A stretch of DNA of 52,705 nucleotides from Candidatus Eisenbacteria bacterium. Its GTDB lineage: Bacteria > Desulfobacterota > Binatia > DP-6. Shown here piece after piece: positions 52,682 through 52,705 of this stretch; within the stretch, counting starts at the first letter, position 1; every line of letters begins with the position of its first letter. The DNA is taken from NCBI GenBank assembly GCA_035577985.1, contig DATJZY010000102.1, forward strand, positions 1 to 52,705. The letters run 5' to 3'. The translations under genes were made by a program, and so were the position numbers. Under the pieces are notes generated by a model. That model ran no database searches, had not been told where the DNA came from, and saw only the letters and a list, made by a program, of their open reading frames with translations.

Positions 52682-52705
52682 TGCCGCGCCGGCTTCGCCG
52701 GCCGC
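52682..52705 (-). repeat. Inverted partial copy C of the two-hairpin repeat, cut by the window edge
   Basis: These last 24 bases are the exact reverse complement of 52578-52601, that is, hairpin 2 of copy B. The GAA loop is read as TTC, so this is a copy in the opposite orientation. The rest (including hairpin 1) would lie beyond the window, followed by the 3' end of a minus-strand gene if the pattern holds. The 80 bp between B and C hold nothing recognised. Confidence 0.65.

Overview
This window is a gene-dense, very GC-rich stretch of a Gram-negative bacterial chromosome. The Gram-negative reading rests on several lipoprotein signals, a LolA-like protein, secreted enzymes and hopanoid genes. 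The combination of hopanoid side-chain genes, a wax-ester synthase, a desaturase and an arg/dap gene order like that of deltaproteobacteria suggests a Desulfobacterota/Myxococcota/Binatota-like lineage. That placement is inference; no rRNA or tRNA gene was seen.

Layout: (1) 23-4105, minus strand, is a tight run of seven genes: cobalamin adenosyltransferase, metallo-beta-lactamase hydrolase, crotonyl-CoA-reductase-like MDR, an unknown 122-aa protein, SRPBCC, and a protein with two GST N-domains. It is preceded by a PAS-HisKA-receiver protein. (2) 5744-10134, minus, holds dapF-dapA-dapB, a translationally coupled periplasmic dehydratase/chorismate-mutase fusion, and folK. (3) 11852-19053, minus, holds argB-argD-argF, then argG-argH and a small Fn3 lipoprotein. 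Plus-strand genes are interleaved (DUF4097 protein, two membrane proteins). (4) 19239-29702 is an accessory block: a 1317-aa secreted penicillin-acylase-type protein with extra modules, a TMTC-like membrane protein, a desaturase and acyltransferase pair, and a large adenylate cyclase/ATPase. (5) 29823-32591, minus, is xerC-hslV-hslU. (6) 32631-41319 holds a lipoprotein and LolA-like pair, an FtsX-type permease, two tandem dodecins overlapping a wax-ester synthase/DGAT, a membrane-bound spermidine-synthase-like protein, and an HPP protein. (7) 41420-44837 holds hpnG-hpnH and recQ. (8) 45359-52504 holds parC-parE, fabF and a secreted GH1 glycosidase.

On the minus strand xerC-hslVU, argBDF, argGH-lipoprotein and dapFAB lie in the order I recall from Geobacter-type genomes, where they are near-contiguous. 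Here the cluster is split by plus-strand insertions and lysA is missing from its expected place.

Most notable observations: a structured two-hairpin intergenic repeat family (15936-16033, 52509-52601 and an inverted partial copy at the right edge) with compensatory stem changes; the dehydratase-chorismate mutase fusion inside the lysine operon; the multi-module Ntn hydrolase; a sensor protein without an ATPase domain; dodecins without the flavin-stacking Trp; ParC with Gln at the quinolone-contact Ser position; and recQ coding sequence that starts upstream of any normal start codon. No CRISPR array, insertion sequence, phage or defence island was recognised.
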